The notes below the pieces were generated by a model, which saw only the letters and a program-made list of their open reading frames with translations, was not told where the DNA came from and ran no database searches. From Sugiyamaella lignohabitans (lineage: Eukaryota > Ascomycota > Dipodascomycetes > Dipodascales > Trichomonascaceae), in contig NC_031673.1 in assembly GCF_001640025.1 (NCBI RefSeq), positions 2,046,001 through 2,110,000 of the forward strand: a stretch of 64,000 nt of DNA, in the 5' to 3' direction. The position numbers and the translations under genes are program-made. Shown piece after piece: positions 22,665 through 31,730 of this stretch. Position 1 is the stretch's first letter; each line of letters begins with the position of its first letter.

Positions 22665-22803
22665 GCCTCCGGCGGCTGGGGCTCTGCCCCAGACCCCGTG
22701 GCTCCTCTCGCTTCGCTCGAGTCGTTTTTCGTCTCCGGTCGTCTGTTATCTCCTGCGAAGCAGGAGCTACGAGGTTTGGGGCAGAGCCCCAGCCGCCGGA
22801 GGC
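22665..22803. repeat. Composite GC-hairpin palindrome C, 3' of RPL36
   Basis: The + arm 22665-22724 (CTCGAG type) and - arm 22750-22803 (CTCCTGC type, stem variant TTGGGGC/GCCCCAG) are 25 bp apart. The near arm is 84 bp after the RPL36 stop, beyond an AATAAA-type signal. The outer flank is G-rich (GGAGGGGAGGGTC). Confidence 0.93.
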
Positions 22804-22848
22804 AGGTGGACTCTTAACACAATCCGAGATGACATCACAAAGGTTGCT

Positions 22849-22854
22849 TTTATT
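22849..22854 (-). terminator. Probable poly(A) signal of RPL36
   Basis: AATAAA on the minus strand, 34 bp after the RPL36 stop and 45 bp before the first GC-hairpin arm. This suggests the arm lies at or just beyond the cleavage site. Confidence 0.45.
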
Positions 22855-22887
22855 TTTAAATTAGTACAATTTTTTGTATGACAGTGC

Positions 22888-23743
22888 TTAGTGACCAGCG
22901 ACACGTCTGGCCTCGGCGATGACATTGGTCATGTCCTCACACTTAGCCTTGGCACGGCCGAAAGTTCCCAACTTCTTCTTGGCGAGCTTTCTAGCACGCT
23001 TCTCTTGAGAGTTTCTGATCAACTCAACAACACGTCTCTCATAGGGAGCGAGACCAGTGACCTCACGGACGAGACTTCTGACGAAGGTGGCTCTCTTGGA
23101 TTGAGCACCCTTTCTGTAGGAAACCTTAGGAGCAACCTCCTTGGCGGTAACCTTGTGGCCCTTGTTTTGACCAACGGCAATTCCTATGTCATGTTAGTCG
23201 TCTTTCTTCAACAAATATATATAGTGTATCAGTGGTGGGATTTAATGAGATATTAGTGTTCGGTAGTAATGTAATTGGTTTGTGGGAAATGAGAGTCGGT
23301 ATTAGACTTCTGATCTTTGCTTTCTAACATATCGTTCTTTAAGTCGACATTCGAAAATTGGATTATACCTTGAACTTGATATATCGAACTTAAATATTCG
23401 CTACTCGGGTTCTGTCGCACACTTGATGTGTCTATTTGTCGGTGTTCATGCTACTATAATATTTGTCGAACCTGTATTTCTCTTCAAAATACTGTATTTC
23501 AGTCGTCGTTTCGCTCTAGTTCACGTTTCTACACAGTCGAAGTAAACTATATTCACACTCTGTACCGAAATATCTCTGTCTCATAGCTGTCGGTCGTGCT
23601 CCTCATTCTTTCCCATTAATAGTCGAACAAATTCGGTCGATAACAAACTCCAACGAAACAAATCAAATTAACCAAATAATATCTCATCATCCCACTCGAT
23701 AAAACTCCCCGCTGTCTAACATACCTGACTTTTGAGCGGCCAT
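22888..23743 (-). CDS. RPL36: 60S ribosomal protein eL36
   Basis: Two exons: 23725-23743 (encoding MAAQKS plus one base) and 22888-23183, giving 104 residues. The mature sequence [20 protein letters not shown], then the signature [23 protein letters not shown] and the Lys/Arg-rich C-terminal half match eL36 across the whole length. It is a structural protein of the large cytoplasmic ribosomal subunit. The intron (23184-23724) is 541 nt, far longer than the 48-115-nt introns without arms elsewhere in the window. It begins GTATGT and ends GACTAAC...ATAG. It carries no GC-hairpin arm. A very short first exon and one long intron are typical of yeast ribosomal-protein genes. Confidence 0.97.
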
Positions 23744-24001
23744 CTTTAATGTATAAATATTGTGTTTGATGTTGTCGGATGTCGATATCGTGAGAACGTA
23801 TATTTCTGCGATCAAAGGTTTGTCGATACTGCTTGCAACCCAAACTGCCAGCCGCGTATTTCTCAGCATGTGAGTCCATGGTCAAACTTTTATTTCCTAA
23901 TTAGGCAACTCTCTCTCGTCCATGACTGCTCTCACTCCTGAAATTTAGGTTGCATGCATATGCACCATGTATGAGCCCTGAGATCCAGGGGTGAGGGGTC
24001 T
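23744..24001. other. RPL36 promoter region
   Basis: Upstream sequence of RPL36, containing a pyrimidine-rich stretch on the coding strand. I could not assign Rap1 or homol-type sites with confidence. Confidence 0.4.
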
Positions 24002-24062
24002 GCCTCCGGCGGCTGGGGCTCCGCCCCAGACCCTGGTTGCTCCTCTCGCTGCGCTCGAGTCG
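24002..24062 (+). repeat. Single GC-hairpin arm upstream of RPL36
   Basis: A + arm of the CTCGAG type (loop base G: CTCGCTGCGCTCGAG), preceded by G-rich GGGGTGAGGGGTC. It stands alone and is about 260 bp before the RPL36 ATG. Confidence 0.93.
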
Positions 24063-24841
24063 GTTGCGGATGGGGTCGGGCGTGTTTGTGGGTGTGGTTT
24101 GGAGGTGTCTGGTGCTTTTTATAAGATTTTTGAGCTCGATTTATCGTGATAGAGTGAGATCTGGCTTCAGATCCATCAGCCGTTTGGATGACCCCTGAAT
24201 CCTTATCTGCTCTCAATGGCTTTTATAGAAAGTGCTAATTTATTTCGTTTTGTGAAGCTACTGGGGTGGTTGCTTGCATTTTAGAGTTAATTATCGGAAA
24301 AGTATATTGTTTGATTTGATTGTTATTATTGCCTTCTATAGATATAAACCAGCGACACTGTTACATGCTTATTATCATTTTCATTAATACCATACCATCT
24401 TTTAATTGCTGTTGAATTGAACGAATTATCCCTAAATCTGGCACTTTTAGCAGTTAGTAAACTACTGAGATTCAGTTATGACAAACTCGACAGAACTACA
24501 CTTTACTTACCTGTGCATTGTCTTTGATCTTCAACCAGGCTGTCTGAAATACTTTACTTCCTAATTTAGTTCAACATATCGTATAGTTCTAGAAATTGGG
24601 GATTTGTTACCTATTTCATTTGTTTCTATTGCAAGAGTGGGCACTCGTTAATAAGTAAATTGTTTTTCTGAAGGTTCATTGGCAGTGTCTGATTCTGATG
24701 TATGTCCTCCTTTTATAGTCCTGATACAGCTACCACATACTGGTATCACATTTCAATTCCAGAAACCAGCCGGTCCACTCCAGGCCGATGGAGATTCCAC
24801 TTCTACCATCGACCTCAATAACACACTGGCCACCCCACGCC
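24063..24841. other. Intergenic, no gene seen
   Basis: AT-rich sequence between RPL36 and MRPL24. No coding, RNA-gene or repeat signal beyond the flanking arms. Confidence 0.4.
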
Positions 24842-24902
24842 CGACTCGAGCGCAGCGAGAGGAGCAACCAGGGTCTGTGGCGTAGCCCCAGCGGCCGGAG
24901 GC
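24842..24902 (-). repeat. Single GC-hairpin arm 3' of MRPL24
   Basis: A decayed CTCGAG-type arm: the middle hairpin reads CTGTGGC-GTA-GCCCCAG and the outer part GCGGCCGGAGGC. The near end is 71 bp after the MRPL24 stop, in the common orientation. It is followed by a C-rich stretch (G-rich on the gene strand). Confidence 0.9.
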
Positions 24903-24973
24903 AGTCCCCCCACCCAGAAATACGTGAATTCATATATTATATACAGTTACGGAGAAAGTAGCAATGCTGATGC

Positions 24974-25849
24974 TTATGGCTGGTACGAGACGAGGGTCAG
25001 GTCATAGCCGGTGGCCTCGAGCTTTTGTAGGGTGTCGTGCATGGGCAGGTCTTTGTACAAGGAGATGAAATGCTTATAGGACTGGGCGTCTTGCGAGCCC
25101 TGGGCTCTCAATTGTCCGAACAGTCTCTTGAGTAGGTTGATTCGTCCTACAGTAATGAGATAGGTCGAGCCTTCGTTGGTCTGCGACGTGTATTCAGCGT
25201 AGATAGGAACCGATTTGGCAGACGCAGCAGCTGCTTCACTGGCACTTTCGCTATCAACAGCACTGACTTCGCTAGTACTATTTTCAATAACACGCACAGG
25301 TTTTGGTCGAGTCTTGTCTTGTGCTTCTTTCTTCTCTAATTTCTTTAACACTTGGTACCGCAGTTTCCAGCCCAAAGGACCGAGCTCCTTGATCCGAGCA
25401 GGCTTGTCTTTAATGAGATAATTATCAATACCTCCCTCTTTAGTTATCGTCCTTAAAACTGATGCCACCACTCGGATGTTGATTTGTTTATTAAGAGCTT
25501 CACTCCACAGCTTGTTCCAATGGACATTGGGCTTGAAAGTGCGCATGTTTCTGTTGCCGAAATCTGACACTTTGTTTCCGAATTGGATCATTCGACCGCC
25601 ATACAGGCCTCGATTCGACTGTTTATACAGCGTGGCCTCGCCATAAGGATACTGAGGGATCTCCTTGGCTCTCTTATGAAGGGCATTGATATTAGGATCT
25701 CCAATCTCCACAGGCTTGACCTGTTTGACGCGCCGGCGCACCACATGGGCGTAAATTCGCCCCGCTACCGAGCTGCTCGAGAACTGTCGCGACTGTACGC
25801 CAAAAACGCCCTCGGCAGACGCTCTAACTGACCTCCACATCCCGCTCAT
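24974..25849 (-). CDS. MRPL24: Mitochondrial ribosomal protein bL28m
   Basis: 291 residues, no intron. A basic Ser/Arg-rich N-terminus (MWRSVRASAEGVFGVQSRQF) looks like a mitochondrial targeting peptide. The bL28 core runs from about residue 80 to 150: YGGRMIQFGNKVSDFGNRN, then FKPNVHWNKLWSEALNKQ and LRTITKEGGIDNYLIK, followed by the fungal mitochondrial C-terminal extension. It belongs to the large subunit of the mitochondrial ribosome. The residue 185-210 segment is Ser/Ala-rich and probably a flexible loop. The ATG chosen is the first in the frame; the next Met is at residue 4. Confidence 0.92.
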   Translation of the reverse strand: MSGMWRSVRASAEGVFGVQSRQFSSSSVAGRIYAHVVRRRVKQVKPVEIGDPNINALHKRAKEIPQYPYGEATLYKQSNRGLYGGRMIQFGNKVSDFGNRNMRTFKPNVHWNKLWSEALNKQINIRVVASVLRTITKEGGIDNYLIKDKPARIKELGPLGWKLRYQVLKKLEKKEAQDKTRPKPVRVIENSTSEVSAVDSESASEAAAASAKSVPIYAEYTSQTNEGSTYLITVGRINLLKRLFGQLRAQGSQDAQSYKHFISLYKDLPMHDTLQKLEATGYDLTLVSYQP

Positions 25850-26043
25850 TCTGTTCTGTCCTGTCTACAGACCTGAGGTTCATCATGCACCAATACCCGT
25901 GAAGCTGAAATTTTCTGGCACCAAACGTGCGGCTCTCGATTCTGCGGCGGGTGCGGCGCTCTACAGGGCCTCTTCGCACCCCCTGTTTTCCTCCTGTTTT
26001 CCACATTTTTCTGTTTTACAGGGCCATCAGCGGTCGTGGCGCT

Positions 26044-26103
26044 GCCTCCGGCGGCTGGGGCTCCGCCCCAGACCCCGCGGCTCCTCTCGCTGCGCTCGAG
26101 TCG
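26044..26103 (+). repeat. GC-hairpin half-element between GYP5 and MRPL24
   Basis: A CTCGAG-type + arm followed by spacer-like GGGCGTCGGGATCCCAGC but no second arm. It is 179 bp after the GYP5 stop and is the one near-3'-end arm whose orientation is opposite to the rule. It also lies upstream of MRPL24. Confidence 0.93.
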
Positions 26104-26282
26104 GGCGTCGGGATCCCAGCAAGCGAGATATTCCCCCGCCAGCCCTGTTCAAGCCAGTGTTTCACAGAAATAAACCAGTTACGAGGCGGCAAAAACAGCC
26201 AAGAACAGACTCAAATGCCGGAGGATTAAGGTGTAACGGTTGTTCAGTAATAAAATAATAATTGGGAGTGCTAGCGGGCCGC

Positions 26283-28779
26283 TCAGAGGCCCTCAATGTG
26301 CTTTTTGAGATCGGTCCACTTGCCCTTGAGCGCTTTGTGCGAGTCCTCGAGCTGCCAATGCCGTTAGTAAATGACCACGCACGGTCCAGAATCTTGCCTC
26401 CGGCGGCTGGGGCGCCCCAGACCCCGAAGCTCCTCTCGCTGCGCTCGAGTGTCACGTCTCCGGTCCCAGCAAACTCCTGCGAAGCAGGAGCAACCAGGGT
26501 CTGGGGCGGAGCCCCAGCCGCCGGAGGCACAAGGGTACTTACCGTAGCGTATTCGATTTTGGTCTCCGAAAGATCTTTTTCCAGGTTCGTGAGCTGGTTC
26601 TCGAGTCGTTCTTTGGTCTCCAGCAGCTCGGCATTTTGCTGTTTGATGGCTTCCATCTGGTGAGGTAGGTTAGTCTGTGGTCGCCACAGGTTTTGGTTGG
26701 GATACTTACTTCTTCACGCAGTTCTCGGTCGGCCAGTTTAGACTGGTCTTCGGTGGCCAGTTTCAGGTCGGCGAGGTCGGCACTCAGTTGCTCGTTTTCG
26801 TCTTTGAGTCGGGCGATTTCAAGACGGCCCTGTACCATTTCGTTGGCCACTTCGATGTGTTCCTGGTTGAGAGCAGCCATGCCGGTTTCCAGACGTCTCA
26901 CCTGGAGAGTCAGGTTACCGTTTGCCTGCCGTAACGACTCGACTTCCTCGATCCGCTCACGTTCGATGCGATGCAGTTCGGTGTACTCGTTCTCGTACTT
27001 GTGAAGTGTTACCGGTAACAACTTGACTTCATACGCATCGTTGACGAGGTCGTTGACCAGATACTGGGCTTCACCGCCAAGATGTGGCTGGTCAATGACA
27101 TAGGGATCGAAGATCCGTTCTTTCAAGAAGGTCAGAACAGAGTCGAATTCTAAGGTCTGGATATGAGCGGCGTTCTTTTTAATCAACGCAACACCAAATC
27201 GGAGGATCGCTTCAATACCCTCGGTGACAACGATATCGAAGATTCTCAGCACAATTTGTAATGGGAATTTATATGCAAATAGAGTGAGGAACCACTGCGA
27301 TGCATACATGGACGACCTGACTCCTTGACGAGCCAAGTGTACATGAACCGTGGGCAGTGTATCTTCAATGATTCTGTCAAATTGGTACAGTCGGAGATGA
27401 AGTCCAGGCATTTCCGGCAGGAACATGGTTCGGAATCCATAGTCTTTCATAAATCTCACAAGCAAACAGAATGCTTCTGGTTCAGACATGTTGATAAGAA
27501 TAGGAACTGCAATAAACGCCATTCCTTGTGTATAACCGACCTCGGGGTCAAATAAACTATAAGCCTTGATGATTCGGAACAGGCTGTCTGAATTAGCGTT
27601 CTTAATAAAACTGGTCCGGGAAAGATCTCGTTTAATAGCCTTTTCATGAGGACTGGGTTCTTGAATGATCGACTGGTATACCTCTTCTAGTGTAGATGAT
27701 TTGGACGAGGCTACTAATTGCCAAATTAATCCACGTAGTTGAGGAGGAAATCCGTGTGCAATGGCTGCTGCCAACTCAGTTGGATTAGCTCTTGCTACAT
27801 GGGCATAATCAGAAACAACCAAAGACCAGAACTTCCAGTCGATAGCCTCCTGTCCACCGATAACCCCATCTGAATCGGTAGCAGCTGCAGTTTGAAGCTC
27901 CTGTTCCTTGACTTGAGCGAAATGTTGCTGAATCTGAAGAATTCCTGTAGCAGAAGCATCTTTCTCTTTCGCATCCCGTGACTTTAATCCTTCATTATTG
28001 GCATCTAGTCTATGAAGTAGCAGGTCGTAATCCGGCGAAGACAATGACGAAGCACTACTTTTATGAACCTGATGAGTTCTTTCCGGATAAGTGACTCCAT
28101 TAGACGACGCATTGGACTGCGATTTGCCACGAAGCCAAAAGAAAGGCTGTCGTTTTCTAGGTGGAAGAGGAGGAGCATTTGCGATACTTGGATCTAGTTG
28201 GTTCAGGGGAAGTGGTGGTGGCACCGCAGATCTAGAAGGTAGAGGAGGTGGTGCTTCTGGTGAATCTAATTTGCCTTTTGAAACCTCGTCAGATACCGCT
28301 TCAGTATCATCTGGAGTCACGAATCCAGTACCATTAGCAGCAGCATCTGCATTTTCACCCTCAGCAGCCGCAGCTTCAGCTTCACCAGACTCGTTATGAG
28401 TTGGAGAATCAGTCAAATGAAACTCATTATCAGGTTCTCCCACCGGTCTAGGGCTCTGAAGAGGCTCGATCTTGACGATTCCATCCACTGGTTCTACAAT
28501 AGGCGAGCCGTACTCTTCAATGTCATGCTCGTCATCTCCACCAGTAGCCGTCTTATCTACATGATCATGATCCTGGTCATGACTGTTTTCAGCAGATTCA
28601 CTACCAGTATGACCGTTATGCTGATCTGACTGATGATCATGTTCATGACCAGCATTCTGTACTTCATGATGGCCCTCCTGGCCCTCGTTATTGTGGTGAT
28701 TCTCGTCAGAAACCTGGCCATCTGAGCCAGAATGATCCTGAGGCTGATCGTGATGGTCCTGGTGATTCTCCTCAGACAT
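26283..28779 (-). CDS. GYP5: TBC-domain Rab GTPase-activating protein, Gyp5/Gyl1 type
   Basis: Three exons: 26710-28779, 26543-26656 and 26283-26351, giving 750 residues. The N-terminal about 240 residues are acidic, His-rich and then proline-rich (APPPLPSR, APPLPPRK: SH3-ligand-like). The TBC domain spans about 343-545 and has both catalytic fingers: Arg388 in the IKRDLSRTSF motif and Gln418 in YTQGM. A long coiled coil follows (LRQANGNLTLQVRRLETG...), continuing through exon 2 (MEAIKQQNAELLETKERLEN) to the end LKKHIEGL. Gyp5-type GAPs act on Ypt1/Sec4 Rabs in ER-Golgi and polarised exocytosis. Both introns are phase 0. Intron 2 (26352-26542, 191 nt) contains a composite GC-hairpin element. 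Reading straight through without splicing would lose the last coiled-coil part. Confidence 0.92.
26396..26528. repeat. Composite GC-hairpin palindrome D inside GYP5 intron 2
   Basis: The + arm 26396-26450 has a middle hairpin without loop (CTGGGGCGCCCCAG) and a shortened CTCGAG end. The - arm 26474-26528 is CTCCTGC type. The spacer ACGTCTCCGGTCCCAGC fits the family spacer. The pair occupies most of the 191-nt intron, between the donor and the TTTACTAAC branch site. Confidence 0.93.
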
Positions 28780-29316
28780 TATTAAACGTCAATTCCCGAA
28801 AAATCTTGATACCAATGGCAGAGTTACAGTGCAGTGGAACTATCTGTGCTGGTTAAATAGGGAGAAATGCGACAGGATACAGAAACAGATGTTGCAAAGC
28901 CGTATCGAGTACTTCACAGTTGCCAATTACCAATGCAAGCTATAAACTACAAACGAAAAAAAAAACGCCAAAAGACAGGCGTCTGGAACAGATACGTCGT
29001 TACAGCCCGGTATCTCCGAACACGCAGCCAGTATCTTCTTAAAAGCGATCGATCGACCCAAGATAGATGGATCTGGAGACCAATTGCACCGGAAAATCCA
29101 AATGAAAAGTTTGTAAGCACGCAGTTCAATCTGATACACGACAGAAATCCCAGGTGTTTGTTACAAATGATTTGTCTCTAACCAACACATACACACGGGC
29201 GAACTAAGACAGCCTGACTGTGTTACATTCCCTGTCACCTGCGACATGCATCTAAGAATCACCCCAGACAGTTGCGGCTCATGCGGCGCTGGACCCTGGC
29301 GGGGCCCTGGGGGCCT
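28780..29316. other. GYP5 upstream / CPR6 downstream region
   Basis: No gene supported. A short A-run (about 28959-28967) and AT-rich sequence; probably the GYP5 promoter. Confidence 0.4.
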
Positions 29317-29453
29317 GCCTCCGGCGGCTGGGGCTCTGCCCCAGACCCCGTGGCTCCTCTCGCTGCGCTCGAGTCGGGTTCGGGGGGTCGCCACGCAGCT
29401 CCGCGAAGCGGAGCACAACCAGGGTCTGGGGCGGAGCCCCAGCCACCGGAGGC
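29317..29453. repeat. Composite GC-hairpin palindrome E, 3' of CPR6
   Basis: The + arm 29317-29376 (CTCGAG type) and - arm 29398-29453, whose terminal hairpin is GCTCCGC-GAA-GCGGAGC. The near arm starts 36 bp after the CPR6 stop in the common orientation. The outer end of the - arm carries AGCCACCGG instead of AGCCGCCGG. Confidence 0.93.
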
Positions 29454-29489
29454 AGCGTGGGGAGAACAGGAGTGAGATAAATAGGATGG

Positions 29490-30617
29490 TCAGGAGAAGA
29501 ATTTGGAGTAGACAGCCTTCTCGGACTCGACTCGTTTGTTGATTTTGGATTGCACTTTGGCGAGCTCGGCAGCGACTGCTTTGTCGTTGGGGACGAGAGA
29601 TGCTGCGGATTGGAGGTCGACGAGTGCTTTTTCTTCGTTGCGGCATTGGCTGTATGCGATGGCTCGCCGGTAGAGGGCTTTGGCCTTTTCTTGGTCGGTA
29701 ATGTTTGTTGTTTCGATGACGGCGTTGGCAGCGCTGATGGCGGTTTTGTGGTCACGGAGCTGTGCTGCGACGAGCGCAATGTTCAGGTTGAGTGAGACTC
29801 GTGCTTTACAGAACTCGGCAAACTCTTTAGGATGCTCGTCGCTAGAGTATGGCATGAACTCTGCTACGTACCGAAGGGCTTTACGATACTTTTCTAATGC
29901 TTTCTCGAGTCTCTTTTCTTTGTACAGTTTAGTGCCAATGGTCTTGATTTCGTTGATGACGACTAATGCAGGACCGGGGTTCTGGTCAGAAGCTAGAGAT
30001 TCTTCGTCTTCGGGGTAGTCTTCATACTTGTCACCAGTTCCGTCTTCAGGAGGAATGGCCGACAATGCCATGACCTGTTCTAAAGTCAATCCACTAACAT
30101 CTCCACAGTTAGAAATAATAACGTTTTTCACAGGTCTGTCGTTTGTAGGGTCTACAGACAGGTTCTCAATATCACGAACAGTCCGCTTGCCAGCAATCAG
30201 TTTGCCAAATACAACATGCTTGTTGTCAAGATGCGGAGTAGGAACAGTGGTGATGAAAAATTGTGATCCATTGGTGTTGGGGCCGGCATTGGCCATGCTA
30301 AGAAGAAACGGTTCTGAATGTTTGATTTTAAAATTCTCGTCGTTAAAACTGGGGCCGTAAATGGACTCTCCTCCGGTGCCATCTCCTTCAATGATATCAC
30401 CAGCTTGGATCATGAAATTCTTGATAATTCTGTGAAATTTGTTTTCTTTATACCACAATCGTCTACCAAGAGTTCCAACACCTTTGCTACCAGTACAAAG
30501 AGCCAGGAAATTGGCCGCTGTTTTGGGAGTGACATCATCAAACAGTTCAAAAACAAGACGGCCTGCTGGTTTGTCTTCAATCGAGACGTCTAAAAAGACC
30601 TTTGGCCGTGGTGACAT
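29490..30617 (-). CDS. CPR6: Cyclophilin-40 type peptidyl-prolyl isomerase
   Basis: 375 residues (Saccharomyces Cpr6: 371). Residues 1-175 form the cyclophilin domain, with active-site Arg63, Phe68, Met69 and Gln71 in [14 protein letters not shown] and Phe120 in GSQFFITT. The position of the cyclosporin-contact Trp is His129 (TPHLDNKH), as is usual in Cyp40. After an acidic linker (about 195-215) come three TPRs (about 220-365), with [33 protein letters not shown] and [20 protein letters not shown], which dock the Hsp90 C-terminus. It is a cytosolic Hsp90 co-chaperone. A GAA-AT-TTC pair about 130-140 bp upstream resembles part of a heat-shock element. Leu25 in VFELFDD is encoded by CTG, which supports the standard code. 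Confidence 0.96.
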   Translation of the reverse strand: MSPRPKVFLDVSIEDKPAGRLVFELFDDVTPKTAANFLALCTGSKGVGTLGRRLWYKENKFHRIIKNFMIQAGDIIEGDGTGGESIYGPSFNDENFKIKHSEPFLLSMANAGPNTNGSQFFITTVPTPHLDNKHVVFGKLIAGKRTVRDIENLSVDPTNDRPVKNVIISNCGDVSGLTLEQVMALSAIPPEDGTGDKYEDYPEDEESLASDQNPGPALVVINEIKTIGTKLYKEKRLEKALEKYRKALRYVAEFMPYSSDEHPKEFAEFCKARVSLNLNIALVAAQLRDHKTAISAANAVIETTNITDQEKAKALYRRAIAYSQCRNEEKALVDLQSAASLVPNDKAVAAELAKVQSKINKRVESEKAVYSKFFS

Positions 30618-31483
30618 TTTTTTAATTTATGCTGTTAGTGGAAGTACACTCAGAATGAGACTGAAATGAATGAATGTCGAGTTTGTAAAGTATGAATGTG
30701 ATTTAAATTAGGTTCACGTAAGAGACCGTGGTAATTGCAATTTGGAAATTTCAAGTGATCCTGATCTGTAGATGAGGATCTTCTAGATCTCACCGTCTCT
30801 TCTTTCCCAGATATGTGCCAGATATTCTTATATCGAGGGACAAATTTGGCGCGCCAGCGCCTATTCTCCACCACGTATAGCAGACTCCCCCCTAATCAGA
30901 CATATATTATATGTACTGTTGTCTGTATGTAACTGTGTGTACTATGCTTGTACTGTAAGCGGTGCTTGAACCACACATTATTAGTACTAAGCTATACGTG
31001 ATAGAGTTGAACTTTGGCAGTCAAACTAATTTTATTTCTATTTGTCAGGTTATCACGCGAGATATTCGACGTGAACAGTGTCAAACACGGGTCTAGAACA
31101 AAATCTCGGTCAACACGTGAGCCAACTTGGGATCTAACTTCTGCCAGTTGCTAGCAATTCACCGGATCAATAGTATCTTTATATTGTAGCGATTGCAATC
31201 CTGTCATTTGGTTGTCGTATTTATTCTTGACACGTTTCATAGGTGAGTTCGAGCAATTAATTGAGAAATTATTAGCAGCAAACTGGCACGAATCAGCAAT
31301 AAACCACAGAGACAAGTATCTATATTGCGACTCGCACGTTAGCTAGTTGGACATTAGTCCATTATTTATCTGGAAAACCTATAGACCAGGTTGTAATAGA
31401 AGTAGCAGGAGTTCTCGAACTGATCAAATAGCTCTGTCTACAATTGAATTATAGAACCCCGTTGAATCAAGTCACCTGAGCTA
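30618..31483. other. Divergent CPR6 / WD40-gene promoter region
   Basis: AT-rich intergenic sequence of about 1.1 kb in all, including the tandem repeat that follows. No gene is seen. A NotI-free, AscI-type palindrome GGCGCGCC occurs near 30848. Confidence 0.4.
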
Positions 31484-31656
31484 GTGAATCCACCAGTAAA
31501 TTGAGTTCGTGAAATCCATTTTCCATTGTCCAACTATCGACTCCATCTGTCAATTGACTCGGCTAATCCATCAGTCAATCGAGTTGTGGAATCCATCAAT
31601 TGAGTATCTAATCCATCAGTCAATCGAGTTGTCGAATCCATCAGTCAATTGACTTG
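31484..31656 (+). repeat. Degenerate tandem repeat upstream of the WD40 gene
   Basis: Four to six copies of a roughly 25-45-bp unit containing AATCCATCAGTCAATCGAGT, ending about 75 bp before the WD40-gene ATG. The unit varies in length and sequence. It lies in the presumed promoter or leader. Confidence 0.7.
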
Positions 31657-31730
31657 TCCACTTCACTTTCAAAGACAACTTCATAACTCCACTCGTGGCT
31701 CAACTCGTTGCACAACTCGACGTGGTAACA

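Noticed and set aside
31695..31730. Start of the WD40 gene at 31695
   Set aside because: That codon is GTG; the first ATG is at 31731 and no upstream exon was found.
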